Part shown: positions 1 to 6,821 of the stretch, in pieces
Numbering within the stretch: position 1 is the first letter of the stretch
Layout of the letters: every line of letters starts with the position of its first letter
Assembly: GCF_042747725.1 (NCBI RefSeq)
Contig: NZ_JBHZGO010000116.1
Location: 1 to 64,000, forward strand
Reading direction: 5' to 3'
Length of the DNA: 64,000 nt
Origin: FACHB-T130 sp042747725
Lineage (GTDB): Bacteria; Cyanobacteriota; Cyanobacteriia; Cyanobacteriales; FACHB-T130
The notes under the pieces: generated by a model
Told to the model about the DNA's origin: nothing
Seen by the model: the letters and a program-made list of their open reading frames with translations, nothing else
Databases searched by the model: none
Program-made: the position numbers and the translations under genes

Positions 1-75
1 CTTTTTTAAGGCTGAGTGTAGTTTCTTTAGTTGCTCTGCATTGAGATGATTCTTCGCTGGCATTTCTGCACTCAT
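1..75 (-). CDS. Partial transposase-like N-terminus, cut by window edge
   Basis: An open frame runs leftward from an ATG at 75 (or the in-frame ATG at 63) to the window edge, about 25 codons. Starting from 63 it reads MPAKNHLNAEQLKKLH, which resembles from memory the start of cyanobacterial IS630-type transposases (MPAKN..S.EQ..KL). Too little is visible to be certain, and no terminal inverted repeat or TA target site can be assigned. It could also be another small helix-turn-helix protein. Confidence 0.35.
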   Translation of the reverse strand, partial: MSAEMPAKNHLNAEQLKKLHSALKK

Positions 76-119
76 TTGACTTAATTAAGCTTTCCATTAT
101 ACCCTATTTAAATGCATAA

Positions 120-396
120 CAGCTTAGCTCAAGTCCACTCAAGTGGACTAAATGTTTCTTGCTAGTCCTCTTAAGAGGACTTCTGCTATTAGCCGGGGAA
201 TTGATTCCCCGGCTTAAGTTCACGGCTAATAGCTCAAGTCCATTCAAGTGGACTAAATGTTTCTTGCTAGTCCTCTTGAGAGGACTTCTGCTATTAGCCG
301 GGAATTGATTCCCCGGCTTAAGTTCACTAAATGTTTCTTGCTAGTCCTCTTAAGAGGACTTCTGCTATTAGCCGGGAAATTGATTCCCCGGCAGGT
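120..396. repeat. Tandem cluster of palindromic intergenic repeats
   Basis: Roughly two and a half copies of a ~105-bp unit. Each unit contains up to three perfect or near-perfect hairpins: AGTCCACTCAAGTGGACT, AGTCCTCTTAAGAGGACT and GCCGGGGAATTGATTCCCC. They are joined by conserved spacers (AAATGTTTCTTGCT, TCTGCTATTA). Differences between copies lie mainly in loops or are minor in the stems (CTTAAG/CTTGAG, GGGGAATT/GGGAATT). The same hairpin vocabulary recurs near 44.8 kb and 47.3 kb. The array lies just downstream of the BMP lipoprotein gene and could act as its transcript end. Confidence 0.8.
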
Positions 397-420
397 GATA
401 AGCGAAGAAACTAAACAAAA

Positions 421-1488
421 TTAAGCTTGCTTCACACAACGAGTATCTTTCCCCCCCTGCTTACACGCCTCAAACATGACTTTTTTAGCTAATATTGCAT
501 CCTTCATCTGGAGTGCTTTTTCCTCTACATTTTTTGGCACCATCGCCCCAAATTTACCAAGATACAGAATCTCAGGATTTTCCAACCCAATTGTATAAAT
601 CTCACCTTTGAGATTACCCTTCACAGCGAGATCGGCTAAGTATGCGATCGCTAAGTCAATTCGCTTCACCGCACTGGTTAATACCGCCTTTGGCGCAACA
701 TCTAGCTGATCTGTTGTATTGCCGAAAGCAAAAACTCCCTTCTCAGCGGCGGTTTGCAGCACCGCAGGAGCAGCATTATCCAGCCACTGATAAACCACAT
801 CTACGCCAGAAGAAATCAACGCTTGCGTCGCTTCCTTTGCCTTAGCCGCATCATTCCAATCACCTGTGTAACTTGCAGCTATTTTAATATCCGGCTTAAC
901 AGACTTTGCGCCTAACTCTAATCCACGCAATTCTTCATCAGTTGCTTGAAAAGATTGAGCCGCTAGATAAGCCATTTTATTTGATTTTGTCATCAAAGCA
1001 CCAATGATGCCGCACAGATAACTGGTTTGCAAATGATCGATTCGCAAAGACGCCATATTGTCACCTTTCACCGTACCATTGACGCCGACAAAAAACGTCT
1101 TGGGAAATTGCGCTGCCACCTGCCCAATTGCTGCATCAAATTGTCCCCCGTGAGCATACACTAAGTTGTAGCCACGACGCGCAAAGTCGGACAAAGCTTC
1201 TGCCTGATCCGCTTGTTCCACCTTCTCAACCTGAGCAATTTCGACTCCCAGCTTTTCCTTAGCAATTGTCACGCCTTCATAGCCAGCCTGGTTCCAAGCT
1301 TTATCTGTAATAATCCCTGGCAAAACGATGGCAACTTTGAAATCCTTACCCGTTTTGGCAGAAGTATCCCCGCTAGCTGCTGTTTGTGTTGGGGTAGGGT
1401 TGTCATTGCAAGCCTTCAGCAACAGGCTTGTACCCAAGGCAGCTGAACCGTACAAGAGAAATTTGCGCCGACTATAGTTTTCCGCCAT
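421..1488 (-). CDS. BMP-family nucleoside-type ABC transporter substrate-binding lipoprotein
   Basis: Periplasmic lipoprotein of the BMP/Med (PnrA-like) family, which delivers nucleosides or related compounds to a membrane ABC permease. The 355-residue product starts with a twin-arginine-like motif (SRRKFL), a hydrophobic stretch and a lipobox LLLKAC, so it is probably Tat-exported and lipid-anchored. The mature domain opens with FKVAIVLPG and DKAWNQAGYEGV, typical of the family, and runs to the expected length. It stands alone here; the matching permeases are probably the two genes at 21.9-25.2 kb. Ligand is inferred: the link to upp and URC genes there suggests uracil, uridine or a purine. 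Confidence 0.85.
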   Translation of the reverse strand: MAENYSRRKFLLYGSAALGTSLLLKACNDNPTPTQTAASGDTSAKTGKDFKVAIVLPGIITDKAWNQAGYEGVTIAKEKLGVEIAQVEKVEQADQAEALSDFARRGYNLVYAHGGQFDAAIGQVAAQFPKTFFVGVNGTVKGDNMASLRIDHLQTSYLCGIIGALMTKSNKMAYLAAQSFQATDEELRGLELGAKSVKPDIKIAASYTGDWNDAAKAKEATQALISSGVDVVYQWLDNAAPAVLQTAAEKGVFAFGNTTDQLDVAPKAVLTSAVKRIDLAIAYLADLAVKGNLKGEIYTIGLENPEILYLGKFGAMVPKNVEEKALQMKDAILAKKVMFEACKQGGKDTRCVKQA

Positions 1489-1678
1489 GCGATCGCCCTC
1501 AGATAGATAGTATTAATGTAGTTACTTATTTTGAGCGATTCGAGTATAGCGTTGCTACGCTGACGCCAGTCTATTTTTCCGACTGTTGACTGAAAACAAA
1601 GTAACATCAGACTGAATAAACTGAAGAAGCAGACAAAATTTGTCAGCAGATTCTAATAGTTAGTCTGTATAGGGTGAG

Positions 1679-2077
1679 ATGGAATACATCAAAAAGAACA
1701 AGGAACTGTTGCGAGTGATTCTCGCCGTGTGTATCATCGGCGTCGGCATAGCGCACTTTGCCATCCCAACGCCATTTGTCAAACTCGTGCCTTTGCAACT
1801 TCCCTATCCTCTGGAACTGGTTTATATTAGCGGCTTTTTTGAAATTCTGGGTGGGATTGGATTATTAGTTCCCCCGGTGAGTCATGCGGCTGCTTGGGGA
1901 CTGCTTACTCTTTTCATCTTTGTTTTCCCTGCCAACATCAACATGGCAGTGAATAACATCAACCTCGATCCTATACCAAATTCACCTTGGTTCCAAGCGG
2001 TAAGACTTCCCTTCCAAGCAGTCTTAATTGCTTGGGCTTGGTGGTATACAAGACCAAGCAAAATACCTGGCGATTGA
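1679..2077 (+). CDS. DoxX-like small membrane protein
   Basis: A 132-residue hydrophobic protein with about four predicted membrane segments (near residues 11-30, 45-65, 70-92 and 105-125). The motif GFFEILGGIGLL followed by a HAAAWGLLTLF helix is typical of the DoxX/DoxD-like superfamily. Members have been linked to redox or quinol chemistry, but many are uncharacterised, so no precise role can be assigned. It is divergent from the BMP lipoprotein gene (190 bp between starts) and transcribed alone. The length is normal for the family. Confidence 0.65.
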   Translation: MEYIKKNKELLRVILAVCIIGVGIAHFAIPTPFVKLVPLQLPYPLELVYISGFFEILGGIGLLVPPVSHAAAWGLLTLFIFVFPANINMAVNNINLDPIPNSPWFQAVRLPFQAVLIAWAWWYTRPSKIPGD

Positions 2078-2078
2078 A

Positions 2079-2181
2079 ATCGCGGCTACACAAACAAAGC
2101 CTGCCTCCGCAGGCTGAATTGAGTCCGCGCTTTTCTGACTTGGAATGCAATAGCCACAGACTGGAAGTCTGTGGGTAATTT
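2079..2181. repeat. Palindromic repeat, ACAAACAAAGCCTGC family
   Basis: Contains GGCTACACAAACAAAGCCTG then CTCCGCAGGCTG, forming an AGCCTGC/GCAGGCT hairpin, followed by a second hairpin CCACAGACTGGAAGTCTGTGG. Relatives of this family lie at about 21.66-21.87 kb, 26.56-26.64 kb and 50.29-50.34 kb, always in intergenic DNA. It follows the DoxX-like gene directly and could end its transcript. Confidence 0.7.
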
Positions 2182-2255
2182 GCTTTGGGATGCTTCCTTA
2201 GGTTTTTCCAGATGAAAATGACCGCTAAAATGATAAAAATACAAACAAGTTTGAT

Positions 2256-2747
2256 ATGAATACATCAAAAACAGTGCAACAATTACACGCAGAATTGATA
2301 ACACCAGAAAATTTTCGGCGTTATGGTCAAGTAATCTCTGCAAGTATTGACGGCAAACTTTATGATTCTGAAGAAGCGCAGTTAAACCTACAAAATGGAA
2401 TTCCCCGATTTTACATTATGCGGCTGCATCACAAAGGTCGCAAGTTTCACAAAATCACGCGCCACGTCCAATGCACTCAATGTTTAGGTTCTTTAGAAGG
2501 AAAAGACTGGTTAATTGCGGTTGCGCCTCCGAATAATAGCGATCAACCAAAATTAGAAGACATTACAGCTTTCCGCATTCCAGGGAATTGCTTTATCAAG
2601 TTAGAAGTAGGCACTTGGCACGCTGGGCCATATTTTGAGCATGAATTTATAGATTTCTACAATCTTGAACTCAGCAATACAAATGTAGCCGATCATTTCA
2701 CTCACAACTTTTTAGAAAGTCATAAGCTAGAGTTTGAGATTGTCTAG
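2256..2747 (+). CDS. Ureidoglycolate lyase-like protein (AllA superfamily)
   Basis: The 163-residue protein has the layout of the AllA/ureidoglycolate lyase cupin-like family. There is an N-terminal PENFRRYGQVI, a central GIPRFYIMRL and HKITRHVQCTQCLGSLEG block with the conserved His, then WLIAVAPP and FRIPGNCFIKLEVGTWHAGP with the second His. AllA converts (S)-ureidoglycolate to glyoxylate and urea at the end of purine catabolism. Family membership is fairly clear, but substrate is not proven: no allantoinase or allantoicase lies nearby. The nearby BMP-type lipoprotein gives weak support for a role in nucleobase-derived nitrogen use. It is transcribed alone. Confidence 0.6.
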   Translation: MNTSKTVQQLHAELITPENFRRYGQVISASIDGKLYDSEEAQLNLQNGIPRFYIMRLHHKGRKFHKITRHVQCTQCLGSLEGKDWLIAVAPPNNSDQPKLEDITAFRIPGNCFIKLEVGTWHAGPYFEHEFIDFYNLELSNTNVADHFTHNFLESHKLEFEIV

Positions 2748-2853
2748 GCAAACCAGCGACTACCCAGGCAATTAACCTGAATAGTCGTTTGCCTCAATCC
2801 CCGATAGTCAATGCCATTCGGAGTAGATGGATGAGATGAATGGAGGATAGTTT

Positions 2854-3222
2854 TTATGCGCCTAGATCAGGCTTCCATCGATTTCGGATAGCCTCAACCA
2901 GTAGCCCTTCGGGGTTCCGCACTAGCATTCCTCGCTGACGATATGCCTTCAGCACTGCGATCGCATTCCAAACCACTTCAACCCTGGAACTTATAATGAA
3001 ATCCTCTAGCCAAGGACTAAGTTCTATTCCGACAGCTTCCACCGCCTGCAAAATTTGGTCAGCGTTAGCATTTGCAGGAGATTGTTGACTTTTCGGATGA
3101 TTTTGAGCAATCTCAGCAAATTTCATCAGATAATCCAGGCGTTCTACGCCATACGTATCAGCAAATTCTTTCGCTACACGCAGCGTTTCCAGAGTTTCAC
3201 GATTTGAGGTCATAATGGTCAT
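2854..3222 (-). CDS. Hypothetical protein with replication-protein-like C-terminus
   Basis: About 122 residues from the ATG at 3222; a GGGAAG at suitable distance supports that start, and a TTG at 3285 would add 21 residues. The sequence is mostly helical with no signal peptide. The C-terminus (RNPEGLLVEAIRNRWKP) recalls the 'R.P.G.L..AI...W' tail common in cyanobacterial plasmid replication or DnaD-like proteins. That similarity is from memory. It is divergent from the winged-helix gene at 3681, with an iteron array between them, suggesting the three form one replication or regulatory cassette. Function unproven. Confidence 0.5.
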   Translation of the reverse strand: MTIMTSNRETLETLRVAKEFADTYGVERLDYLMKFAEIAQNHPKSQQSPANANADQILQAVEAVGIELSPWLEDFIISSRVEVVWNAIAVLKAYRQRGMLVRNPEGLLVEAIRNRWKPDLGA

Positions 3223-3387
3223 GTAATGAATTACTGCTTCCCGGCTCCCCTCTATGGTTGGAGTCGGGAGTTTTTCTTTGCCCAAAACAGCATTGGCTCC
3301 ATGACTGCAACCCTAGAAGTGAATCAGTTCGTATTTTTACTGTATCCCTTACCCAGTAAAGTGTCTAGCAGCTCTAATAAGTTGTAC

Positions 3388-3513
3388 GATGCGTACTTAG
3401 CTATGTGTCCAGATGCGTATTGATTATGTTGTGTGATGCGTAATTAGCTATGTATACAGATGCGTATTGATTATGTTGTATGATGCGTACTATTAATGTC
3501 GTCAGATGCGTAC
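3388..3513. repeat. Iteron array: six GATGCGTA repeats spaced 23-24 bp
   Basis: GATGCGTA occurs at 3388, 3412, 3435, 3459, 3482 and 3505, at intervals of 24, 23, 24, 23 and 23 bp. Two alternating flavours exist: one continues TTAGCTATGT, the other TTGATTATGTTGT, so the array is two copies of a 47-bp unit plus a degenerate end. Such regular spacing, about two helical turns, is typical of iterons bound by replication initiators or of phased operator arrays. It lies between two divergent genes. Confidence 0.85.
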
Positions 3514-3546
3514 AAAGGAAACTTAATAGTTTAAAAAAGCCTTTTT

Positions 3547-3574
3547 AAGGGATTCCAGTATAAAGGAATCCCTT
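3547..3574. repeat. Perfect 10-bp inverted repeat downstream of the iterons
   Basis: AAGGGATTCC at 3547-3556 and GGAATCCCTT at 3565-3574 form a perfect dyad with an 8-bp A/T-rich loop. It sits between the iteron array and the winged-helix gene. It could be an operator or an RNA hairpin in that gene's leader. No T-run follows on the plus strand, so a terminator there is unlikely. Confidence 0.6.
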
Positions 3575-3680
3575 GCAAGCTGCTGAGTGCTAAAGGATCT
3601 GGCGCAAGTCAAAAAAAAGGATACAAAACTTTACAAAAACAGCCAATCATCTCAGTCTACTGGTGAGTTATCAGATAGCT

Positions 3681-4088
3681 ATGTCACAAAAGCCCCGTCG
3701 CCAGAAGCATCCCAAGTCTCCCAAAAATTGGAGACCTCCCCCAGACGACAAAGGAACAATTCTTGTTCGTAGAGAGTTGGATGAATATGGCTTGAATATC
3801 TATGAGTTTCGGGTACTAGCTCACGTAGCACGTAGGGAGTCCAAGGCAGAAGGTTGTTATGCCAGTCAAGCACAGATGGCAGAAGTTTGTGGGATAAGCC
3901 AGCGCACAGTTTTGCAAGCCCTGAAAACTCTTTGTCAGGCAGGAATTCTGCGGAAGGAAAAAAACGAAAAGGGGCGTACTAATGTCTACAGATTGAACGA
4001 AGGCAGCAAATGGAAACACCCAAGCGAACTGGAGAAGATTCGCAAAGCAGAAGAATTGCAAGAGGACGAATTGTTGAATCTTATATAA
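3681..4088 (+). CDS. Winged-helix DNA-binding protein, replication/transcription regulator-like
   Basis: A 135-residue basic protein from the ATG at 3681; a GTG at 3663 is an alternative. The core (YEFRVLAHVARR...CYASQAQMAEVCGISQRTVLQALKTL...GILRKEK) is a clear winged helix-turn-helix of the type in phage or plasmid replication initiators and RepA/DnaD-like regulators. The first 30 residues are Lys/Arg/Pro-rich. It probably binds DNA, and the obvious candidate site is the GATGCGTA array 170 bp upstream. It is followed 9 bp later by the gene at 4098, likely co-transcribed. The exact role (initiator, repressor or both) cannot be told from sequence. Confidence 0.7.
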   Translation: MSQKPRRQKHPKSPKNWRPPPDDKGTILVRRELDEYGLNIYEFRVLAHVARRESKAEGCYASQAQMAEVCGISQRTVLQALKTLCQAGILRKEKNEKGRTNVYRLNEGSKWKHPSELEKIRKAEELQEDELLNLI

Positions 4089-4097
4089 AAACAGAGA

Positions 4098-4373
4098 ATG
4101 GCACTGAGAATAAGAGCTACACGCAAAGAATTTGAGGCGGCGTGTGCTAATGGTTGCGTCTACGGTGAAATTAGAGGTAAGCGCGGTCTTTATGTTTACG
4201 CCGAGTTGGGAGCCGAACAAGAGTATATCTCGTCACCGAATGACGATCCGATGACGGAATACAGAATTTTCACAGGCTGTGATGTCTACTTTGCCCAAAC
4301 CAGAGAGCAACTCGCTAATGGAGAGTTTGAAGCGGAAGACTTGCCTAATGTAACTGCGATCATTTATTGCTAA
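4098..4373 (+). CDS. Small hypothetical protein in the winged-helix operon
   Basis: A 91-residue soluble protein that I do not recognise. It is rich in acidic residues, starts MALRIRATRKEFEAACANG and has no signal peptide or membrane segment. It begins 9 bp after the winged-helix gene, so the two are probably one operon. Its 3' end overlaps a convergent 53-codon gene by 14 bp. The steady frame and plausible amino-acid composition support coding. Confidence 0.55.
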   Translation: MALRIRATRKEFEAACANGCVYGEIRGKRGLYVYAELGAEQEYISSPNDDPMTEYRIFTGCDVYFAQTREQLANGEFEAEDLPNVTAIIYC

Positions 4374-4521
4374 TGGAGGCTCTAGCGCTATTATCTACTG
4401 GGGGTCTACGCAGTTTCTTGCGGCGAGGTTCGATGCGATCGCTATTTTCATACAGATAGTCTTCTAAGTTTTCCAGGCTGACCTGTACAGTTTCTCCACC
4501 TTTTAAATACACAGTCGGCAT
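4360..4521 (-). CDS. 53-residue hypothetical protein
   Basis: Reading leftward from the ATG at 4521 gives MPTVYLKGGETVQVSLENL... and ends at TGA 4360-4362. The protein is hydrophilic: a beta-like start (VYLKGGETVQV), an acidic helix (ENLEDYLYENSDRIE) and a basic stretch (RRKKLRR). The order and composition look like a genuine small cytoplasmic protein, and similar short proteins are common in cyanobacteria. No function can be given. It overlaps the convergent gene at 4098 by 14 bp. An overlapping ATG lies 5 bp upstream in another frame. Confidence 0.5.
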   Translation of the reverse strand: MPTVYLKGGETVQVSLENLEDYLYENSDRIEPRRKKLRRPPVDNSARASISNK

Positions 4522-4590
4522 AGCATGACTCCTATCGGTTCCGAATCAATTTTATTCATTTTTAGGTAAAGGTTGCCCGAAACCAGTGTG

Positions 4591-5292
4591 TTATCCCCTA
4601 CGCTTTGCAACCCAACCCCCAACCAGCAAGGCACTATAAAAGCGTTCCACCATCCCAAAACCAGCGTCTTCAAGCAGCGCCACGATTCGCTCTTCCGGCA
4701 CCAAATGGATATTTTTGGGAATATTTTCCAGTCTCTGCTGTACCTGCTCTGGAGGAACACCTTTTTGGAGAACGTAATTCTTTAAGGTTTCAAGCATTCG
4801 TTCAACTTGAGCCGAATTCGATTCCCCGTATGAATCCACCAGCAGAAAAGTAGCACCTGGCTTGAGCCGTTGAGCGATACTGCGAAGCATCGCCAGCTTG
4901 GTTCCGTCATCTGGAAAAAAATGCATGACTAGAATCAACGTGGCGGCGTCATACAAAATATTTTCAGGTAAGTCAGACACAATGCCTTGATGCAGGCTGA
5001 CGCGCTTCTGGAGTCCGGCTTTCTGAATGCGATCGCTAGCAATGCTCATCATATCCGCAGACGGGTCTACGCCCAACAACTTCCATGAAGAATTTGCTTT
5101 TCCCAGAGTCTCAAGTTCTTTACCCGAACCAGCACCAGCAATTAAAAGTGAGGACTCTTCCGGGAGGCGCACTCGCAGAATCGCCTGTAACAGATCGTGC
5201 ATCAGCTCATATCCAGGCACCCAGAAAGGAATGTATTTATCATAATTTTCGGCGCGTTCTCCCTCAAAAATAAACACTTGCTGATTTGTCAT
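4591..5292 (-). CDS. Class I SAM-dependent methyltransferase
   Basis: A 233-residue protein with the Rossmann-type methyltransferase signature: motif I LLIAGAGSGKEL near residue 50, an acidic end to beta-2 (LLGVDPSADM), then YDAATLILVMHFFPDD and LKPGATFLLVDSYGE. The N-terminus (FEGERAENYDKYIPFWVPGYE) resembles CmoA/UbiE-like small-molecule methyltransferases. The substrate is unknown. It stands alone, transcribed leftward, with a 53-codon gene 70 bp downstream. Length is normal and the start at 5292 leaves a complete N-terminal helix. Confidence 0.8.
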   Translation of the reverse strand: MTNQQVFIFEGERAENYDKYIPFWVPGYELMHDLLQAILRVRLPEESSLLIAGAGSGKELETLGKANSSWKLLGVDPSADMMSIASDRIQKAGLQKRVSLHQGIVSDLPENILYDAATLILVMHFFPDDGTKLAMLRSIAQRLKPGATFLLVDSYGESNSAQVERMLETLKNYVLQKGVPPEQVQQRLENIPKNIHLVPEERIVALLEDAGFGMVERFYSALLVGGWVAKRRG

Positions 5293-5406
5293 GCCTGCAA
5301 ATTTATAAACAACTGATAATTGCTAATTGGGGTCAATTGGTAACAGTTAGTAAGTGGTAGATGCATTTTCCCCATTTCCCATTTTACTCCCATTACCTAT
5401 TAGCAT

Positions 5407-5628
5407 TTAGCCGCCGACTTCTTCAATCAATTTTTTCAGATAAGCGGCTGCTTCTTTGGGTGCTAGCATAACCACCTCATTTTTGCGAAGAATTTCATAC
5501 TGGTTACTTCGATAACCGTGACCCAAAATCAGCCCTAAACTGACTGCTCTATTGCCAAGTTCATTTAACTCGTTGTAGCTCATCGCTTCAACTTCCATAT
5601 TCAGCTGTTTAATGATTTCCTCATCCAT
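5407..5628 (-). CDS. Small conserved-looking hypothetical protein (73 aa)
   Basis: A 73-residue acidic protein beginning MDEEIIKQLNMEVEAMSYNEL and ending KKLIEEVGG, with helix-rich composition and no membrane segment or signal peptide. The start is an ATG preceded by a GGAGAC-like site. I do not recognise a family. It is transcribed in the same direction as the methyltransferase at 4591, but a gap of 114 bp of A/T-rich DNA lies between them, so they may be separate units. Confidence 0.5.
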   Translation of the reverse strand: MDEEIIKQLNMEVEAMSYNELNELGNRAVSLGLILGHGYRSNQYEILRKNEVVMLAPKEAAAYLKKLIEEVGG

Positions 5629-6074
5629 GTCCTCATGTCTCCGGATTACTATATTTATTTTACATCTTAGATTTTTTACGCACAGCTAATCCCAATTCAA
5701 AGTGCTGATGCTACACATCTGGTCTTCCTTTATCCTCTTGGAGGGTTAGGAGGAGCTTGATGTAGCACATCAAAATGGAAATGGTATAACTAAATCGCTG
5801 ACGCGAGCGATCGCATCTGGGTGAAGCTAGTATTTTACAGCCCCCTTACCCACCCACTCATTCTAGCTTTTGTTTAGTTCCACCTTTTTCGCATCTTTCT
5901 GAAGAAATACTTTTTTGCATGACATCTTAAGCTTCTTTTTAGAAAAATCTAACGTTTTTTTAATAAAATTGTTATCAATTCTCAGCTAAAAATCATTTGT
6001 TACCCAATTTTTACTGTGAAAATTAGCTTAGTCTTTAAGTGTCAGCTCCCATATCTGTGTCAGTGAGGTAGATT
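5629..6074. other. Non-coding divergent promoter region
   Basis: 446 bp between the divergent genes at 5407 (minus) and 6075 (plus). It contains an imperfect palindrome around 5703-5783 (GATGCTACACATC ... GATGTAGCACATC), a HIP1-like site and an A/T-rich stretch at 5900-6020. No open frame of interest is seen. A GAGGTAG lies just ahead of the ATG at 6075. Confidence 0.5.
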
Positions 6075-6821
6075 ATGGAGAATGAACCAGTACAAAGCCC
6101 CTCCAATTCAAAAATAAAACGGATTCTTGGTTTTTTTCTAATTGCTGCTCTTATCGCTGCCCTCATCTTTGCAGCAAAATATTTCAATGTCCAGGAACTG
6201 TTGAAGAACGCCTTGGCGTGGATTGACAGTCTGGGATTTTGGGCACCCGTGACTTTTATTGTCATCTACATCCTAGCCACCGTACTCTTCATCCCTGGCT
6301 CCATCCTCACCTTGGGTGCGGGTGTGGTTTTTGGCGTGATTTTAGGTTCATTTTACGTCTTCATCGGAGCCACTTTAGGAGCCACTGCTGCGTTCCTAGT
6401 GGGACGCTATTTGGCTCGCGGCTGGGTTTCCAAGCAAATAGAAAACAATCCCAAATTTAAAGCCATCGACCAAGCCGTTGCCAAAGAAGGACTCAAAATT
6501 GTTCTCTTGACTCGACTTTCACCTGTGTTTCCCTTCAACCTTTTAAACTATTCTTTTGGAATCACACAAGTTTCTCTGAAAGATTATTTTTTAGCCTCTA
6601 TCGGCATGATTCCAGGAACGGTCATGTACGTTTACATCGGTTCCTTAGCTGGTAGTATTGCCACAATTGGAGCAGCAAATCAGCCCAAAAATTCCGAAAC
6701 TGAAATAGCCCAATGGGTAATTCGTGTAGTCGGATTTATTGCCACCGTTGCCGTGACGATTTATGTTACGCGCATCGCTCGAAAAGCATTAGAAGAAAGC
6801 GTTAATCAGGAGGAATCGTAA
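6075..6821 (+). CDS. TVP38/TMEM64 (DedA-like) integral membrane protein
   Basis: A 248-residue membrane protein of the VTT/SNARE-associated (TVP38/DedA-like) superfamily. Visible hallmarks are a first helix near residues 14-34, FIPGSILTLGAGVVFG near 75-90, GATLGATAAFLVGRYLARGW near 96-116 and the F/RLSPVFPFNLLNYSFG motif near 150-165. Relatives act as membrane transporters or lipid scramblases; the substrate here is unknown. The stop overlaps the start of the next gene by one base (TAATG), so the two are translationally coupled. This pair is common in bacteria. Confidence 0.85.
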   Translation: MENEPVQSPSNSKIKRILGFFLIAALIAALIFAAKYFNVQELLKNALAWIDSLGFWAPVTFIVIYILATVLFIPGSILTLGAGVVFGVILGSFYVFIGATLGATAAFLVGRYLARGWVSKQIENNPKFKAIDQAVAKEGLKIVLLTRLSPVFPFNLLNYSFGITQVSLKDYFLASIGMIPGTVMYVYIGSLAGSIATIGAANQPKNSETEIAQWVIRVVGFIATVAVTIYVTRIARKALEESVNQEES

